Translations under genes and position numbers: made by a program
Notes under the pieces: generated by a model
Seen by the model: only the letters and a program-made list of their open reading frames with translations
What the model was told of the DNA's origin: nothing
Databases searched by the model: none
In this document: in pieces, positions 41,880-53,866 of the stretch
How the letters are laid out: every line of letters starts with the position of its first letter
How positions within the stretch are numbered: position 1 is the stretch's first letter
Source: Eurosta solidaginis
Lineage: Eukaryota; Arthropoda; Insecta; Diptera; Tephritidae
Assembly (NCBI RefSeq): GCF_040869045.1
Contig: NC_090321.1
Coordinates: forward strand, 139,119,689 to 139,183,688
Reading direction: 5' to 3'
DNA: 64,000 bases

Positions 41880-44860
41880 CTACTTAGAGAATCGATGGGC
41901 AGCTACGATAAAGTTTCGAATGATACCGAGCTCAACCTTGGACAAAGCCTCGGGAAATCCAAGTGAGTCGCCACCGAAGTACTTTCGCCTTGTTCTGGCA
42001 AAAGCTGTGCAATCAAGCATAAAGTGATTTGATGATTCCACCTCATCATCCTCCATACAGCTGCAGCAGGATGGAGTTTCCAGTATATTGAGACGTACCG
42101 CATGGATACCCATGGGACAGTGCCCTGTCAAAACGCCAATGACCATTGATAGGGGAGCCTTAGTTAACCCAATTACTTCGGCAGACCTCCTGCCATCCTC
42201 TTTGTGCCAGAAAGATCTTGTTACCCTGCAAGAGGTGGTGTCCACCCAACGTTTGCTGAGCTGACTCGAAGCTTAGCTATGGAGGAGTAAACCACCGGTG
42301 GCCAGCGGAATCCCGAGATCCTCACAGCCATCTTCATCCGTTTCAGTTGTACCGATGAGGGCTAAGAGATCCGCTTGACAGTTGCCCGGGATATCACTAT
42401 GGCCTGGACCCAGATAATCTTAATTATAAAATAGTTCGATGCAATCGCAAACGAGGTCAGGCACTCCCAGGCCTTGGTCTCACTGTAGTTGAACTCAAGG
42501 CCTTGACAGCCGCTTGGCTATCAGAGTTGATATTGAATTCTCTAACCGTAGTAACACTGGATAGTATTTTATCCACCGCATCCTTAATCGCAGCAACTTC
42601 CGCTTGGGATACACTGCAGTGATCAGCCAACTTAAACTTACATTTAGCTCGTGACCACCATCTCATAAAGCCAGTGTACTACTCCTGGCGAGAGTCCCCA
42701 GCAGTACAAAGCAACCGCGGCCTTCCTGGCCCTATCTTCCGCATTTGGTTTCCAGGACAGTTTCTTGTCCAAAACAATCCTCAAATATTTAACCCTATCA
42801 GAAATACCAACGGTACCCCTCCAATCGAAGGATTTCTGAATCGGGCATCTTATATCTCCTTGTAAAAAGAACCAATTCCGATTTTCCCGGTTGACCGCCA
42901 ACCCACCTAGCCACAGTATTCAGGCAGCCCTGCAGAACATCGGGCAGGGTGCCAAGAAATTTTCCTCTGACTAGGATAGCGAGGTCATCTGCATAGGCAA
43001 TAGGCCATTGACTTCCAGCTCCATAAGAAGCTCGTTGACTACCACAACCCAGAGCAGAGGAGATAGGACACCCCCTATGGCGTGCCCCTGCACACCTTCC
43101 TCTCAATTATGGCCGCTTCATACTCCGCTGCGGCAATTCTGCTGCATAGTAGTTTGCTAATAAATTCAACCAGAGCCGCCTCGACTCCTAAACCCACCAG
43201 ACCTCTTTCGATTGCCCCCGCTAAGACATTGTTAAAAGCCTCCTCGATGTCTAGAAAGGCATCCAGAGCAAACTCTTTGTGTTCTAGGGACCCCTCCATT
43301 TGCTTTACAATGGAATGGAGAGCAGTTTCCTTCGAACTGCCCTTGCAGTAGGCATACTGTGAAGCCGACTGTAACCCCCGAGGATCCTTTCCCGTAGGTA
43401 TAGGCCAATCAACCGCTCAAACGTTTTAAGGAGAAATGACGAGAGACTGATTGTCATGAAACCCTTAGGTGATACATGAGAGCTTCTGTCGTCCTTTGGA
43501 ATGAAGATGACCCGTGTGCCAAGACTTCGGGATATAGTAAAGCCTGAGGCAGTTAGTGTAAATGATGGCCAACCAGCGGCAGGAAATCCCTAAAGACTTT
43601 TGAAGTTGCGCAGGAATGACGCCATCCGGGCCCGGAGACTTAAAGGGCTTGAACGAACGTATAGCAAAAGTTATTTGACTTTCCCGTAGTGGAATGGCAG
43701 GCATTTCTGCATGCCCAACGACCGCCGACCATTCGGGCGAAGATCCCTGCGCAACTGGGACATCGGGAAAATGATTGTGCAGTAAAAGCTTTAGGGACTC
43801 CTCGCTTCTCAACGACCAGAAGCTTCGCCATGAATCTCGCATGGCTATCCTTATTTCATATTTATAAATACCCAGACTCATCTTATAGACCTTCCAGTTC
43901 GAGGATAATTTAACTCTCTTGGCTCTGTTGAAGCGGCCTACTGGAAGCTCTTAAGTCGTCAAAATAATCAGACCACCAGGGCGGCTTGCCCTTCCCCTGT
44001 ATATTTTCAACGGAGAGGACAATTGAAAGACGCTATCGCTTGCCGTGGTGAAGTTTTCCCCCAGTGCGTCTATCTCAGAATCGGACAGGTTCGAACTAAC
44101 GGTAGGCGCCGCAGGAAATAGCTCTCCCAGCTTCCTGCAATACGAGTCGCAGTACTTTTAGGGTTCCTAAAAGATATTTTACCTTGGACGTTCTTCGTTC
44201 ACCGAGAACTGAATATATCGGTGATCAGATAAGGAGTGCTCTTTGAGAACCCTTCAGTCATACATTCGATCTTCTAGTTCTTTACTAACCAGGGTGAGGT
44301 CCAGGACCTCCTCCCTTACCGCAGTAATAAAAGACGGGTCATTCCCCCTATTACATATACAAAGTCCCTCATCTACAATAAAAGTAAATAAAGACTCACC
44401 TCTAATGTTAGTATCCGAGCTACACCAGATGCTATGGTGGGCATTAGCATAGGCACCTATGATCATGCCAACACCTCCCCGCCTTGCTTTAGCGGTGATT
44501 TCGCCCAATATCCCAGGTGGTGGTCCCGCTACGTCCCCATGCGGCATGTACGCTGAAACCACCCACATTTCGTTACTGCCTCGCTCGAGGCAGACCGTGG
44601 TTACATCAGCATTGCTGAAATTAGAGAGAATAAAAGCTTTAAATTCCTTTTTAACAAGCAAACAGGATCTAGGCCTACCTGCCTCCCTGTGCACGAAGGT
44701 GTTGAATTTTCCCGTCCTTAATCCAGAAATCTTTCTGCCGTTACTACTCAGCCACGGCTACTGGGTAATGGCTATGTCCACTCCGCCTTTTTCAAGGCAG
44801 AACAACAAATTTGCGGAACCCGCCTTAGAGTGTTGAAGATTGATTTGACGGATTTCCAAC
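41880..44860 (-). pseudogene. ORF2 of the LOA-like LINE: endonuclease, RT, RNase H
   Basis: Endonuclease pieces at 44694-44254 include VVSAYMPHGD and IGAYANAHHSIW. In this group the block is normally GADANAHH, so the catalytic Asp appears replaced by Tyr. RT pieces: ITFAIRSFKPFKSPGPDGV (43690s), DAFLDIEEAFNNV, VCRGTP, and IAYADDLAI (43000s). RNase H is reduced to SQAEVAAIKDAVD and NINSDSQAAVKAL (42666-42457). The C-terminal piece (42245-41880) has GHCPMGIHA and the CCSCMEDDEVESSNHFMLDC motif. Frames change at least five times, so no activity is expected. Confidence 0.8.
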
Positions 44861-44899
44861 ACCACCACTCTTCTTCCGCACCCCATCCTTGGCGGATTC

Positions 44900-46110
44900 G
44901 CCCTCGGAGGCTAGGAGATCCTCCTCCCCACCAAACAGACGATTTACACTGATGCCGGATCCCGTTATCTATGATTCTCCCTCGTAGTCTAGGAGCTCCT
45001 CCTCTGCCCTAACAGCCAGACGACCAACACTGATGACAGATTCCGCCATTGACGAGACATCAACCGTGTTTTCGCTGTCCGAATTAAGGGGTCAGCAACC
45101 ACAACCATGGGTACTGGCTCTTCTGCGGACGCTCCCCCTCCCTAACAGTCTCGGGGGGAGAGGAGTCATCTCCCCTGGAATCGGCGTGGTATATATTGAG
45201 GACCATACGCTCGAGACCATGGGGGATAACCCCCCTCATGTCAGAGAGAGTCCGCACTTGCCGACGTGGCCCAAAGGCCTCCTCTACACTGAGGACCCTC
45301 TAGTTATGTGTCGGAAGGTTCGGGTTGCAGTAACGCATCAACTCTAATATTTTCTCCGGCTGAGAGGGTCGGCAGGCACCCACACTCGAGCCCTCGGTCG
45401 AAGGGAGAGATCCCTCCTTTCTACGGCCTCGAGCCTAGCTCCCTTCCACGCCTCCCCAACCAAAGAAATTATTATCTCAAAGATACAGGCCGACCGCTCG
45501 TCAGCACAAGTAATAAATATAAATCCATGATACCATCCCGAGTATTCGAAGCATGGCCGCGGACCTGGGCTCTCCATAACGGCGGTCATATAGGCCGCTG
45601 CTATGGCGCTGGCGACCCACGGCCACTCCTCTCGGGAGATGCCACCAACCTCCCTACTCCTATCCAGGACACCGAGGATGATGGAGCCCGCTCGTTTAAC
45701 GATTTCGTTAAAAGCAAGTGCGTCCCACCTCCTCGGTCCCTTTTTGTCGTTGAGGCATTCCGCTCATCTGCCCTTTGCCGCTTCCTAGCCCCCAAACCTA
45801 GCTGCTCACCCGCAGCATTCGACACCGTGTGTGATCGTCGGCAGCTACGATGCTCCTGGCCCACTCAGCGCCCGGGCATGCTCCTAAGAAATTTGAGTTG
45901 CATCCCTTCCGCGGGAGCGCTCCAAGATCTTCTCGGCCAGGCGCCGATCACCCAGAGCTTTCCTACGTGGCGTCGATCGCCTACCTTTCCTGGCATGCTT
46001 CAACCCCGGGGCTCTCTTTGGGAAAGCTCCTCGCGATAGGGCCTCCTTACTGGTGCTGGGCTGGTCCGTCACATTCGCGGGACCTCTCCCTTTCCCAGTC
46101 ACACCCCCAT
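44900..46110 (-). pseudogene. ORF1 (Gag-like) of the LOA-like LINE, frameshifted
   Basis: A 45589-45344 frame contains FITCADERSACIFEIIISLV and RARVWVPADPLSR, a pattern I associate with ORF1 of LOA/Bilbo-type LINEs. Neighbouring frames at 45864-45601 and 46102-45884 are basic and GC-rich and probably represent the upstream part in other frames. No zinc knuckle is visible. The role would be RNA binding; here it is decayed. Confidence 0.5.
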
Positions 46111-46599
46111 ATGGGTCTGCATTGGATGTCGGTTTCGACCCCCTCCACTACCCGAACTACGAGTACCTACGGTGTTTGAACCCAAATCCATACGCTAATC
46201 CGTCTGATCAGTCCTTTTGATCAGCCGGGGGTAATGCGTTCAGAGCCAGATCGGAGGCAAAGCGGGACAATTTTCGACCGCACCTACACCACCAACTTGA
46301 CGGGGACGGAGCCAGAACGTACCTTGAGGCCCGCCACGGTTTTAACGGGATGTGGGCCGGTGCGGCATTAGTATACCAGCCGTTTCGATAGGGTTTCACC
46401 CCGATCTACTAAGGTGGCAGAATACCGCACCTACCAGCCCAAAGTCATCAAGTCAAATTATAAGTAGAAGCAGGGGCACCTCGTGCAGGACGTGATAACT
46501 AATCACGCGTGACAATGCGTCACTATGGCCGGTCTAAGACTGATAAAAGTCCCTGATCCAGAGCCTGGAACCACGTATGATATCCAAGCCAAGTACCCC

Positions 46600-46924
46600 T
46601 TATATCCTACTAAAGTATTTTCGAAGTTTTATTGAACTCACAGGCCGATTTAAATAATAAAATAATTTAAAAAAAATTTTTGTTAAACGGTTTTATTGAA
46701 AACAATACCTACATGAAGTAATAATAATACTAAAAGCTAGAAAATAATTAGGTAGGTCCTAGGTACTAGTCATCACACTCCTCATCAATCTAGGGCGTTG
46801 ATCAGACAATTAAATAAAAGCGTTGGGTGCGTGAAATTATCCTCCTCGAACTCCAAAATATTTTGATGTCACTTCTACCGGACTGTATGTAACATTTGTT
46901 CAAAATATGAGCCAAATCGGACAT
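46600..46924. other. Spacer, AT-rich then partial repeat
   Basis: No gene. The end (GAGCCAAATCGGACAT) is a partial copy of the following 118-bp repeat. Confidence 0.5.
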
Positions 46925-47156
46925 CATAGGTCGCTTTCTATTCATGTATGTATTATGTGTTCCAAATAAGGTCCAAATCGGAACAACAAATACGATTTTT
47001 GGAATATCTCGATCCTTGCGCCACCTAGCGGCGGTCTTTCTTCATAGGTCGCTTTCTATTCATGTATGTATTATGTGTTCCAAATATGAACCAAATCGGC
47101 CCACAAATACGATTTTTTGAAATATTTCGATCCATGCGCCACCTATCGGAGTTTTT
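46925..47156 (+). repeat. Two tandem copies of a 118-bp repeat
   Basis: CATAGGTCGCTTTCTATTCA begins at 46925 and again at 47043. Each copy ends with a block like GATCCTTGCGCCACCTAGCG. The second copy abuts the Helentron-like element. Confidence 0.85.
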
Positions 47157-48479
47157 TATACTCAGTTGAGCAGAGCTCACAGAGTATATTAAGTTTGATT
47201 GGATAACGGTTGGTTGTACATTTATAAAGGAATCGAGATAGATATAGACTTCCATATATCAAAATAATCAGGATCGAAAAAATATTTGATTGAGCCATGT
47301 CCGTCCGTCCGTCCGCCCGTTACCACGATAACTTGAGTAAATTTTGAGGTATCTTGATGAAATTTGGTATGTAGGTTCCTGAGCACTCATCTCAGATCGC
47401 TATTTAAAATGAACGATATCGGACTATAACCACGCCCACTTTTTCGATATCGAAATTTTCGAAAAACCGAAAAAGTGCGATAATTCATTACCAAAGACAG
47501 ATAAAGCGACGAAACTTGGTAGATGAGTTGCATTTATGACGCAGAAAAGAAAACTAGTAAAATTGTGGGCAATGGGCGTGGCACCGCCCACTTTTAAAAG
47601 AAGGTAATTTAGAAGTTTTGCAAGCTGTAATTTGTCATTCGTTGCAGATATCATGATGAAATTTGGCAGGGACGTTACCCCTATTACTATATGTACGCCT
47701 AATAAAAATTAGCAAAATCGGAGAAGGACCACGCCCACTTAAAAAAAAAATTTTTTAAGTAAAATTTTAACAAAAAATTTAATAACTTCACAGTATATAA
47801 GTAAATTATGTCAACATTCAACTCCAGTAATGATATGGTGCAACAAAATACAAAAATAAAAGAAAATTTCAAAATGGGCGTGGCTCCGCCCTTTTTCATT
47901 TAATTTGTCTAGGATACTTTTAACGCCATAAGTCGACCAAAAATTAACCAATCCTTTTGAAATTTGGTAGGGGCATAGATTTTATGATGTTAACTGTTTT
48001 CTGTGAAAACGGGCGAAATCGGTTGATGCCACGCCCAGTTTTTATACACAGTCGTTCGTCTGTCCTTCCGCATGGCCGTTAACACGATAACTTGAGCAAA
48101 AATCGACATATCTTTAATGAACTTAGTTCACGTACTTACTTGAACTCACTTTATCTTGGTATGAAAAATGAACGAAATCCGACAATGACCACGCCCACTT
48201 TTTCGATATCGAAAATTACGAAAAATTAAAAAAATGCCATAATTCTATACCAAATACGAAAAAAGGGATGAAACATGGTGAGGTAATTGGATTGCTTTAT
48301 TGACGCGAAATATAACTTTAGAAAAAACTTTATAAAATGGTTGTGACACCTACCATATTAAGTAGAAGAAAATGAAAAAGTTCTGTAGGGCGAAATAAAA
48401 AACCCTTAAAATCGTGGCAGGTATTACATATATAAATAAACTAGCGGTATCCAACAGATGATATTCTGGGTCACCCTGA

Positions 48480-50232
48480 CCACATTTTGGTCGATATCTG
48501 GAAAACGCCTTCACATATACAACTACCACCACTCCCTTTTAAAACTCTCATTAATGCCTTTAATTTGATACCCATATCGTACAAACTCATTCTAGAGTCA
48601 CCCCTGGTCCACCTTTATGGCGATATCTCGAAAAGGCGTCCACCTATAGAACTAAGCCCCACGCACTTTTAAAATACTCATTAACACCTTTCATTTGATA
48701 CCCATATCGTACAAACATATTCTAAAGTCACCCCCGGTTCACCTTTATGGCGATATTTCGAAACGGCGTCCACCTATAGAATTAAGGCCCACTCCCCTTT
48801 AAAATACTCATTAACACTTTTCTTTTGATACCCATATTGTACAAACAAATTCTAGGGTCACCCCTGCTCCACCTTTATGGCGATATCTCGAAACGGCGTC
48901 CACCTATGGAACTAAGGATTACTCCCTTTTAAAATACTCATTAACACCTTTATTTTGATACCCATATTGTACAAACAAATTCTAGGGTCACCCCTGGTCC
49001 ACCTTTATGGCGATATCTCGAAACGGCGTCCCCCTATGGAACTAAGGATTACTCCCTTTTAAAATACTCATTAACACCTTTCTTTTGATACCCATATTGT
49101 ACAAACAAATTCTAGGGTCACCTCTGCTCCACCTTTATGGCGATATCTCGAAACGGTGTCCACATATGGAACTAAGGATTACTCCCTTTTAAAATACTCA
49201 TTAACACCTTTCATTTGATACCCATATCGTACAAACAAAGTCTAGAGTCACCCCTGGTCCACCTTTATGGCGATATCTCGAAAAGGCGAACACCTATAGA
49301 ACTAAGGCCCCCTCCCTTTTAAAATACTCATTAACACCTTTCGTTTGATACCCATATTGCAAAAACGAATTCTAGAGTCACCCCTGGTCCACCTTTATGG
49401 CGGTATCTCGAAACGGCGTCCACCTATGGAACTAAGGATTACTCCCTTTTAAAATACTCAGTAACACCTTTCTTTTGATACCCATATTGTACAAACAAAT
49501 TCTAGGGTCACCCCTGCTCCACCTTTATGGCGGTATCTCGAAACGGCGTCCACCTATGGAACTAAGGATTACTCCCTTTTAAAATACTCAGTAACACCTT
49601 TCTTTTGATACTCATATTGTACAAACAAATTCTAGGGTCACCCCTGGTCCACCTTTATGGCGATATCTCGAAAATGCGACCACCTATACAACAACCACCA
49701 CTCCCTTTTAAAACCCTAATTAATACCTTTAATTTGATACCCATATCATACAAACACATTCTAGAGTCACCCCTGGTCCACCTTTATGGCGATATTTCGA
49801 AACGGCGTCCACCTATAGAATTGAGGCCCACTCCCTTTTAAAATACTCATTAACACCTTTCGTTTGATGCCCATATTGTACAAACAAATTCTAGGGTCAC
49901 CCCTGGTCCACCTTTATGGCGATATCTCGAAACGGCGTCCACCTATGGAACTAAGGATTACTCCCTTTTAGAATACTCATTAACACCTTTCTTTTGATAC
50001 CCATATTGTACAAACAAATTCTAGGGTCACCCCTGGTCCACCTTTATGGCGATATCTCTAAACGGCGTCCACCTATGGAACTAAGGATTACTCCCTTTTA
50101 AAATACTCATTAACACCTTTCTTTTGATACCCATATTGTACAAACAACATCTAGGGTCACCCCTGGTCCACCTTTATGGCGATATCTCGAAACGGCGTCC
50201 CCCTATGGAACTAAGGATAACTCCCTTTTAAA
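48480..50232 (+). repeat. 130-bp satellite array inside the Helentron-like element
   Basis: ACCTTTATGGCGATATCTCG recurs at 48611, 48741, 48871, 49001, 49131, 49261, 49391, 49521, 49651, 49780, 49910, 50040 and 50170. That is 13 units with period 130 (once 129), after one diverged unit at about 48480. Two unit variants alternate in places (GGATTACTCCC and GGCCCACTCCC), suggesting higher-order structure. Open frames across it are not gene-like. Confidence 0.95.
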
Positions 50233-50238
50233 ATGCTC

Positions 50239-50242
<4 letters not shown>

Positions 50243-50274
<32 letters not shown>

Positions 50275-50277
50275 TTA
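50243..50277 (-). repeat. TAAA repeat tail of the LINE
   Basis: About eight TTTA units on + (TAAA on the coding strand) at the LINE 3' end, abutting the target site. Confidence 0.85.
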
Positions 50278-50484
50278 TTTAAAGTCGACGACAAACTATG
50301 GTCGACTGCATAATATAAAAGATATATAAATATACAACTCAAAAGATAAAATTTAAGATATATCGAGCTTTCAACAATGTTATATTACAAACAAAGCAAT
50401 ATTAATGAACATTACTATTTAATTTCAGAATATAATAATAATAAGAAATATGAGCAGAAATAAGATCTTATGCCGAAATCTTAT

Positions 50485-50795
50485 ACTGGCGGAATGCATC
50501 AGATTCCGCTCAGCATGATTTCGGAATGCAGTGGATTCCAATCTCCCTGTTGGAATGCAACAAGATTCCAATCAGCATGTCATGGGAATCCGGCAGTGTT
50601 AAGAATAGTGTAATGAGGATACGCCATCACAAGGCATAAAAAATAACATGACCTGTGTTGTTGGAATGCACCGGATTCCAATCAGCTCGATGCCTGACCC
50701 ATAAGATTATACTGCCGGAATGCATACGATTCCGGTCAGTGACTCATGAAAAAGCATGTTTTTTACGTTGTTGGAATGCACCAGATTCCAATCAA
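50485..50795 (-). repeat. Six repeated hairpins in the LINE 3' UTR
   Basis: The core GGAATGCAnnnGATTCC occurs at 50489-50509, 50521-50541, 50550-50571, 50661-50681, 50715-50735 and 50771-50791. Each forms a 7-bp stem with a 7-8-nt loop. The two outer base pairs vary but stay paired (GC/GC, TT/AA, CC/GG; one copy needs a U-G pair on the LINE sense strand). Most copies extend by 3-4 more pairs beyond a single bulged T, for example ACTG/CAGT and GTTG/CAAC. Spacing is irregular. A structural RNA role such as RT recognition is inference. Confidence 0.85.
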
Positions 50796-50920
50796 CACAG
50801 TACTGTCTTGTTCCTTCTTAATGATACATGTTGATAAATGTTCCTCCATCCTTAAGCGAGATAGTTCCTGTTTTTTATCGAAGGAATAAAATGCCGGCAA
50901 ATTAAATTAGCTTGTATCTC

Positions 50921-53866
50921 TTAAATTAGATAGGCAAGTATTGCATTACGTATAGTGGCAAAAGTACATTCAAGACTGATGCAGCTATACAAGTCATTGT
51001 AGTGCGCGCACCAGATAAGAAGAGGATTATTTTTAGCAAAGTTTCGTCGACAAAGGGGTAAATAGAAAGGAACGTAGTGTCTGGATACTCTAGGGGGAAC
51101 CGCAAAAAACAAGCGGCTGAGGAGGTCCGCGGAATCAATTTCTCCAATAATGAGCTTATGGATGAACAATACCCCCAGTAATATTCTCCGATTTTCCAGA
51201 GTGGGTAAGTTAATAAGAAGAAGTCTACTTCTGTATGGAGGAAGGTGGAGACTTGAGTCCCAATTAAGGCCGCGCAATGCAAATATCAAAAATTGCTTTT
51301 GAACTGACTCAAGACGCTTTATATGCTTTTGAGAAACAGGGGACCAAACGCATGAGCAATACTCGAGTATTGGACGAACCAGCGATGTGTAAAGAACCTT
51401 AGTGAGGTACGGATCATCGATCTCTTTAGCCCATCTTTTAACAAATCCAAGTAAACCCAACGCTTTGTTGGCTATAGATGAAATATGCATGTTAAAATTC
51501 AATTTCGGATCAAAAAGGACACCTAGATCATTTGCAATAGATATACGCTCCAAAGGCGTACCATCTATTACATAAGATTTCAATGCTGGCTTCACTCGGT
51601 GAAATGTCATATGCTTACATTTAGAGCAATTTAAAGCTAGTAAATTTGTTGTGCACCAACATTGGAACGAGTCCAAGTCGGCCTGAAGAAGATCCAAGGA
51701 ACTCAAATCGGTAGGACAGTAAGTGTAGCAAAGTTTTACATCATCCGCATACATTATAGTATGGGAATATAATATTGTCTGTGGCAAGTCATTAATGAAA
51801 AGTGCAAAGAGCAAAGGGCCTAGATGACTTCCCTGGGGTACGCCGGAGGAAACTCCGAACGATTCCGACAGATTGCACTAGAACAGGACTTTTTGGGTCC
51901 GGTTAGAAAGATAGCTTTTCAGCCACATTAATAGGTGAAACGGAAAGCCCAGTAAATCAAGCTTATGAATAAGCAACTCGTGGTTGACGGTATCAAATGC
52001 TTTGCTGAAGTCCGTGTAGATGACATCCGTTTGCTTGTTCGCTAAAAATCCTTCCATAACTATAGAGGTGAATACAAGCAAATGTGAAGTGGTAGACCTT
52101 TGACGAATAAAACCGTGTTGACATGGAGATAAAAGACTAGAACACTGATATTGCAGTTGATTGGTGACAATCTGTTCAAAGACTTTAGGAATGACTGAAA
52201 GTTTAGCAATACCCCTGTAGTTTTCAACTTTTGACCTACTACCTTTTTTATGCAGGGGTATAATAAAAGACTGTTTCCAAAGTGCCGGGAATGACGCAGA
52301 TCCCAGAGATAGCTCAAATAATTTTAAAATAGGCTCATACATGTTTTCGGCGCAGTACCTACGCACGCAACTAGGAACACCGTCCGGTCCCGGAGAAAAG
52401 GTGGGCTTCAAAGATTGAAGACTCTGAAGAACAATATTACCATCAATAGCAGGATTCCTAATGTAATTCGAGCTATCTAAGCGATAGGGATATTGACCAG
52501 AATGAAAACCACTGGATGAGTACGTGGACTTAAAGAACTCAGAAAATAGTTCAGCAACGTCGTCATCAGTGCAAGCTTTTTTACCTCCAAAGGTTAATGA
52601 GGAAGGATACCCAGAAGTTTTCCGCTTTGAATTTACGAAACTGTAAAACTTTTTTGGATTTCTAAAAAATTGGGCTTTACAACAACTCAAGTAATTTTTA
52701 TAACAAATCTGATTAAGACGGTGAAATTTAGAACGAGCTATTAGATATTTAGAGAGGTCTGCAGATGCTCCAGATTTCTTAAACCTCTTATAAAGCCTAG
52801 ATTTGATGTTATTAAGTCTGATAAGTTGCCTTGAAAACCAAGGGGGATTATTCGAACATAGGGTATAGCGAGTAGGAATGCAGGTATCAAAGAAGCTATC
52901 AAGCGTACTGTAAAATATAGAGATAGCCGAATCGACATCAGTGCAAGCATAGAGATCCGACCAATCATGGGAAGCCAACAGATCATTGAGCATAATGAAA
53001 TTCGCTTTGTAGAAGCATCTAGATCGGGGACGAGACTGTACTTGAATCCTACGGGGTAGGCTGATATCAAGTGATATCTCTAGCGTAGGGTGAAGAGGGT
53101 CTTCTGGAAGGGATAAAGGTGGTATTTGCGTAAGGGCAGTACCCACCGAGCCATCCACAAATACTAAATCCAGCATTTTATTTCCACTATTTGGAACATT
53201 GTTAATCTGTAAAAGAGATGAGTCTAACAAGCAATTGAGAAACTCATGTTGAGCAGTGGGAGTTAAAAAGTTTGAATCACTTATATTAACCCAACTAACT
53301 GTTGGCAAGTTAAAGTCACCAACAACAACAAGTCGATCGTTATCTCCCAACTGCGAATGCAAATCACAGATGGCCGAGCTATGACTAGCATAAACATCCA
53401 TATCCGAACGAGGTGGTATATACGAACAGCAAACAATTACGCTATAGCTACCGAATGAAAGCCTAACTGCTATGAATTCGATATGAGAGATATTGTCCAG
53501 CGAAATCAACTCAGACGATAGGTTAGATTCAACAGCAATAAGGACACCTCCCGCTCTAGAGATGCGACCACGCCGATAAACAGCATATTTATTTGAAAAA
53601 ACCTCAGAATTGTAATTATCAGGCTTTAGCCAGGTCTCCGTAAAAGCTACAACTTGTGCAGAAAAGTTGAAAGAATTAAGGAAGAATGGAACAAGTTTTT
53701 TTCGTAAACCACGAACATTTTGATAATTAATGAGAAGACGGGACAGATCAGCAATTACCTTTGTGTTGTTATTACTGTGTTCGTCATACCGTTTTTTGGC
53801 TGTAATAAAACAGGTTCGGCCCTCGCCTTTCTCGTGAACAAGTGAACCACAGTATGCTTGGGCCAA
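50921..53866 (-). pseudogene. LINE ORF2: endonuclease and reverse transcriptase with one in-frame stop
   Basis: Two open stretches (53866-51878 and 51814-50921) share one frame, and the only break is TAG at about 51878. Endonuclease motifs: FTETWLKP, AGGVLIAV, CCSYIPPRSD, GDFNLPTVSW and LDLVFVD, with an ED..HP block where SDH-type His is expected. RT motifs: SPGPDGVP, FIIPLHKKGSR, ENYRGIAKLS, QHGFIRQRST, TDFSKAFDTVNH, then the active site MYADDVKLC after the stop, and FLGVLFDPKLNF-type palm end. No RNase H follows. Total about 980 codons. No ATG is found before the endonuclease; ORF2 overlaps ORF1 by 112 bp in another frame, so expression would need recoding or reinitiation. Confidence 0.85.

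Larger units (their letters stand above)
41763..46600 (-). mobile_element. Near full-length but broken LOA-like LINE
   Basis: Minus-strand ORF1-like, endonuclease, RT, RNase H and C-terminal segments follow in order from about 46100 down to 41880. The 3' end reads AAAACCTAACCTAACCTAG on the minus strand. Sequence is GC-richer than the surroundings. Each domain is split by stops or frameshifts. The 5' limit near 46450-46600 is estimated from where GC-rich LINE-like sequence ends. No target duplication was recognised. Confidence 0.75.

Noticed and set aside
45308..46179. GC-rich + strand open frames up to 243 codons
   Set aside because: They are shadows opposite the minus-strand LINE ORF1 and lack any domain.
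48480..50232. Regular array that could be mistaken for a CRISPR
   Set aside because: Units are 130 bp and contiguous with no unique spacers, no cas genes, and eukaryotic transposon context.
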